64,000 bases of DNA, taken from contig NC_013173.1 in NCBI RefSeq assembly GCF_000023225.1, positions 1,366,501 to 1,430,500 on the forward strand. The letters are read 5' to 3'. The notes beneath the pieces were generated by a model. That model did no database searches. It was not told the DNA's origin and saw nothing but the letters and a program-made list of their open reading frames with translations. Each line of letters begins with the position of its first letter. The first letter of the stretch is position 1. The position numbers and the translations under genes were made by a program. The stretch comes from Desulfomicrobium baculatum DSM 4028 (GTDB lineage: Bacteria; Desulfobacterota; Desulfovibrionia; Desulfovibrionales; Desulfomicrobiaceae). Below are positions 61,381-64,000 of the stretch, one piece after another.

Positions 61381-62330
61381 ATATCTCTAAAAATGTCTGT
61401 GATATTAAAAAATTTTGTTTCTTTCAGATCTTTGATATCTGTTTTCAGATCAACAAATAAAAGATTGTTGATTGATATACTTTCTAAACTTTGCATTTTT
61501 GCAATATTATTTTTTTTTAATTTAGATTCAATGCTCAAATTGGTACTATTTGAAATTTTGTTTAGGCACGATATGGGTTTTCCGTTAATCATATTAAAGT
61601 ATTTATATTCATCAAATTTTTCTTGAATCGAATCTACTGTTTCTTTGTCTAAAATGTTACTCTTTACTATTTTTTTTATCTCTACAACTGGAATTTCAAT
61701 AGTGATATAGTTTTTGTTTTGTAATTTACTATCTTCAAGCATATCAATAAAAGCATCTTCTGTAATTGAATGATTATAAAAAATTTCCTCATTGATTTTT
61801 AAAATTCTAAAAATAAAAGAGTCTATATGTTTATCGACAATGTTTTTATGGTTTGGAAACCTGTCAGTTAAAAAAAATTTGATCTTATTTTTATCATTTT
61901 CAATCATTTCGTCGAATTTTGTTTGAAGTTTATAGTCAAAAAAATTGTTTTTAATTAAATATCCTTGTTGTTTTTTTTCAAAATTAGAATTATCTATAGA
62001 AAATATTTTTTTTAAATCATTTTCTACATACTGTTCTAGTGCGATCTTCACTTCATCTTGATTGAATATGTTTATGAATTGTAGTAATTCGATAATTTCT
62101 CTGCCTTTTTGAGACAAGTTGTAGTCGCTATTTAAATATTTTCTTGATATTAAAAAAGTTAATTGTTTTTTTATAAGTTCTTCCTCGAGTTGGATAATAT
62201 TTGATATGTTAGGTAAAGAAATATTTTCATTTATTGCTTGCATGCAAAAAACTGTAAACTCTCCCAGTTCTTTTAATATTTGATGCTCTATGTTTAGATT
62301 GAAAATCGAAAATTTAAAAGTGATAATCAA
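61377..62330 (-). CDS. Winged-helix-like first protein of the helicase operon
   Basis: The 317-residue product is AT-rich, Asn/Lys/Ile-rich and soluble. The segment ISLPNISNIIQLEEELIKKQ followed by LTFLISRKYLNSDYNLSQKG looks like a winged-helix fold, as found in MarR-like and sensor proteins. The rest is unrecognised. It is first in the operon, so it may sense or regulate. Only 4 bases overlap with the next gene. Confidence 0.5.
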   Translation of the reverse strand: MIITFKFSIFNLNIEHQILKELGEFTVFCMQAINENISLPNISNIIQLEEELIKKQLTFLISRKYLNSDYNLSQKGREIIELLQFINIFNQDEVKIALEQYVENDLKKIFSIDNSNFEKKQQGYLIKNNFFDYKLQTKFDEMIENDKNKIKFFLTDRFPNHKNIVDKHIDSFIFRILKINEEIFYNHSITEDAFIDMLEDSKLQNKNYITIEIPVVEIKKIVKSNILDKETVDSIQEKFDEYKYFNMINGKPISCLNKISNSTNLSIESKLKKNNIAKMQSLESISINNLLFVDLKTDIKDLKETKFFNITDIFRDI

Positions 62331-62704
62331 TTAATGCCTCTCTTTTTATATGTGCAGTCTAGTTTCCGTCATCTCAATTCCCATTAGTCTCCAATTTTCG
62401 ATCTCCTCTAACGTACAATTCTCTTGTCCTTTTTACATGGTTTCATGAACTTCTGCTGATAACACTCCGAGCCCTATTTTGTTAACATTTTGTGGTTAAA
62501 GCCTTCGATCCGTAAGCGTTAGCGTGCAGTAGACGCTAACTATTTCCTCGTCGAAGTAATAAGCGGGCTATTGCTTCAACCGCACCATTAGCAAATAGGA
62601 ATCTGACCAAAATTTTGTTCTTCATGATCCTTTTTATGTCAAGAGAATATTGTGTATGACGTTTGTTCATTGTGTTAAGGATATTAGTAGTTGTCATACA
62701 TGTG
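62331..62704. other. Intergenic region with a perfect 8-bp hairpin
   Basis: About 370 bases. GTTAGCGT and ACGCTAAC form a perfect stem (62518-62525 and 62533-62540) with a 7-base loop. Neither side has a T run in a useful position, so it may be a protein site or recombination remnant rather than a terminator. The promoter of the helicase operon should lie near 62340-62450. Confidence 0.4.
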
Positions 62705-63055
62705 TTATTTGACTTCATATAACTCTTTGAAATGATGTATTTCATTTTTTAGCGTAGCGATCACCGTTCCCAAAACAAATGCATCATCAAGCCAACCCAG
62801 CATCGGGATAAAATCTGGAATCACATCTAGAGGAAAAACGACATAAGCCAGAGCCCCAGCAATCACGGCCCAGGTTGATGGACTCAGGCTGTAACCATCC
62901 GTGGTGAGCATGCGCAGCAGCGTGGCAAAGTCCGAGAACCACTCCTTGTCCTCATGCTTCAATAAGAACGCCTCTGCCTTTTCTGGATCAAAATCGTCGG
63001 CCATTCCTGCAGCCCTCGACAGTGTTTCTGTCTTCTTTTGCTCGCTCATTGACAT
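62705..63055 (-). CDS. YkvA/DUF1232 family membrane protein
   Basis: The 116-residue product ends with the YkvA-type core: TWAVIAGALAYVVFPLDVIP followed by DFIPMLGWLDDAFVLGTVIA, a hydrophobic hairpin with PLDxIPDFIPxxGxLDD, followed by a charged tail. The N-terminal half is polar and helical. The family is widespread and of unknown function, possibly in envelope or metal stress. Its GC content is higher than the helicase operon, so it looks like core DNA. Confidence 0.8.
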   Translation of the reverse strand: MSMSEQKKTETLSRAAGMADDFDPEKAEAFLLKHEDKEWFSDFATLLRMLTTDGYSLSPSTWAVIAGALAYVVFPLDVIPDFIPMLGWLDDAFVLGTVIATLKNEIHHFKELYEVK

Positions 63056-63190
63056 AATGCTGACCTCCGTGATTGTTGCTTTTGTTGAATCGTGTATTGC
63101 TTATCTGCGACATGCGTTGACCTTTCTCAGATTCCCTCGCACCATATGTTTCCATATTATGGAATGTTCCGCGTAATTTTTGGAGGATGA

Positions 63191-64000
63191 ATGCCCCGTA
63201 AGAAACACGAGTCCACGGCTACGGAAAAGGCTCTCAAGCTTCTATATCTTCTGTTGTTTACCGGTCGGGCCTATTCGCTTGGCGATCTTGCCGAGACGCT
63301 TGAGTGTTCTCGCCAGACGGTCTTGCGGCTCATCGACCAGCTTGAAGCGATTCCTGGAGCCAAGTTTCAGCGCCGAACCGAAAACCGGCAGTCCTACTAT
63401 CAGATTCAGGTGCTGTGCGACCGGCCCAAGGTGAGCCTGACCGACACGGAGTTGTCGCAGCTCGTGCTGTGCAGGGAATGGATGTGTCATTTGCTTCCCG
63501 AAGGCATGAGGGCCAACCTTGAGAAAACGGCGGAGAAGGCTGCGGTGCTTCTGGATGACTATGAGACGCGCAGCCATGCCCTGACTCCACTTGGGCAGGG
63601 CGTTGCCAAAGGCCGCATCGACTATTCAGCATTCGAGAAGATCCTTGAGCGTCTCATGGTTGCCATCCGGGAGCGGCAGGTGGTGGAGGCTGTCTATCTT
63701 TCTCCGCACCGTGACACACCAAAAACGCATGTTTTTGTGCCTGTGCGGGTAATGGCTTTTCATGAAGCGTTATATGTGCGCGGGTGGAAAGTCGCCGAAA
63801 GGGGAATCCCGGAAGTGCAGCAGGAGATCACCTTGGCCATTCACAGGCTGCAGGTGCTGCAACCGACGCGTCGAATAGTACCTGAAGGCGCGTTGCGAAT
63901 TTTGCCTCCCGTTGATGAAAACGGGCATTTCGGAATGTCGCGCCAGACAGCTCCGTTCGAAGTGTCGGCTAAATTCAGCTCAGGCGGTGCCAGGTATGTC
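63191..64000 (+). CDS. WYL-domain transcriptional regulator, 3' end outside the window
   Basis: GGAGGA precedes the ATG at 63191 by 3 bases. The 270 visible residues start with a basic tail and a winged helix-turn-helix (EKALKLLYLLLFTGRAYSLG, LAETLECSRQTVLRLIDQLE). A linker follows, then a WYL-type region from about 155: VVEAVYLSPHR, FVPVRVMAFHEALYVRGWKV and ITLAIHRLQVL. WYL regulators often control phage-defence islands (BrxR/CapW type) by sensing nucleotides. It is divergent to the YkvA gene and may control genes to its right. Confidence 0.82.
   Translation, partial: MPRKKHESTATEKALKLLYLLLFTGRAYSLGDLAETLECSRQTVLRLIDQLEAIPGAKFQRRTENRQSYYQIQVLCDRPKVSLTDTELSQLVLCREWMCHLLPEGMRANLEKTAEKAAVLLDDYETRSHALTPLGQGVAKGRIDYSAFEKILERLMVAIRERQVVEAVYLSPHRDTPKTHVFVPVRVMAFHEALYVRGWKVAERGIPEVQQEITLAIHRLQVLQPTRRIVPEGALRILPPVDENGHFGMSRQTAPFEVSAKFSSGGARYV

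Noticed and set aside
1-64000. tRNA or rRNA genes and CRISPR arrays
   Set aside because: None recognised when reading for conserved arms, or for regularly spaced repeats.

Overview
This window looks like accessory DNA from a Gram-negative bacterium. Lipoprotein and Sec signals, a TolQ/TolR-type pair, a MucR-type regulator and moderately GC-rich core-like genes would fit a deltaproteobacterium such as a Desulfovibrio relative; that placement is inference. Very AT-rich blocks (3.8-4.8, 13.4-14.2, 16.4-20.6, 51.3-52, 57-62.5 kb) and remnants of three insertion sequence families (IS3, IS630, IS256) mark it as a mosaic island.

Layout. 0-0.4 kb: end of an IS3-family element abutting a truncated gene. 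0.5-4.8 kb (minus): a trio of sigma-like protein, zinc-finger anti-sigma-like protein and Lon-type Ser/Lys protease with a helical tail. 5.7-13.3 kb (plus): a tight operon for an envelope apparatus: lipoprotein, exported proteins, a TolQ/ExbB channel carrying a HEAT-like insert, an ExbD/TolR partner, TolA/TonB-like anchored proteins, a lytic transglycosylase and a membrane-anchored papain-like protease. 13.4-20.4 kb: a pseudokinase fused to an FGE/C-lectin-like domain, and a 1686-residue STAND NTPase. 20.7-24.7 kb: an RNA-repair cassette (CCA-type nucleotidyltransferase with HD domain, methyltransferase, RNA ligase, HD-polynucleotide kinase). 24.9-37.5 kb: a double AAA+ ATPase, an unknown protein, two more FGE-like proteins, a CobS/CobT-like AAA-VWA pair, a HAD-like protein, a membrane protein and a second pseudokinase-FGE fusion. 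37.9-45.5 kb: five glycosyltransferases alternating with three radical SAM enzymes, plus an HD-like protein. 45.6-48 kb: IS630 relic, RtcB ligase and a DnaJ-type zinc-finger protein. 48.6-52.2 kb: MucR regulator, then mobC-relaxase-AlpA from a mobilizable element. 52.3-53.6 kb: a deletion relic that looks like a Wadjet operon. 53.6-55.4 kb: a nuclease divergent from a CI-like repressor. 55.6-57 kb: complete IS3 element next to an IS256 relic. 57.1-62.3 kb (minus): a four-gene operon ending in a membrane-anchored SF1 helicase. 62.7-64 kb: YkvA protein and a WYL regulator running off the window.

How it fits together. An 8-base element, CACCGTAA (or CACCGTAT), recurs in non-coding or gene-end DNA in the right orientation ahead of the envelope operon, the RNA-repair nucleotidyltransferase, the double AAA+ gene, the FGE/AAA/VWA operon, the second pseudokinase module and, 20 kb away, the zinc finger-RtcB pair. 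I infer one regulon joining envelope sensing, ATP-dependent remodelling, catalytically dead FGE and kinase domains (probable binding modules) and RNA repair: a candidate undescribed stress or conflict-response system. All functions are read from motifs by eye; no database search was run.
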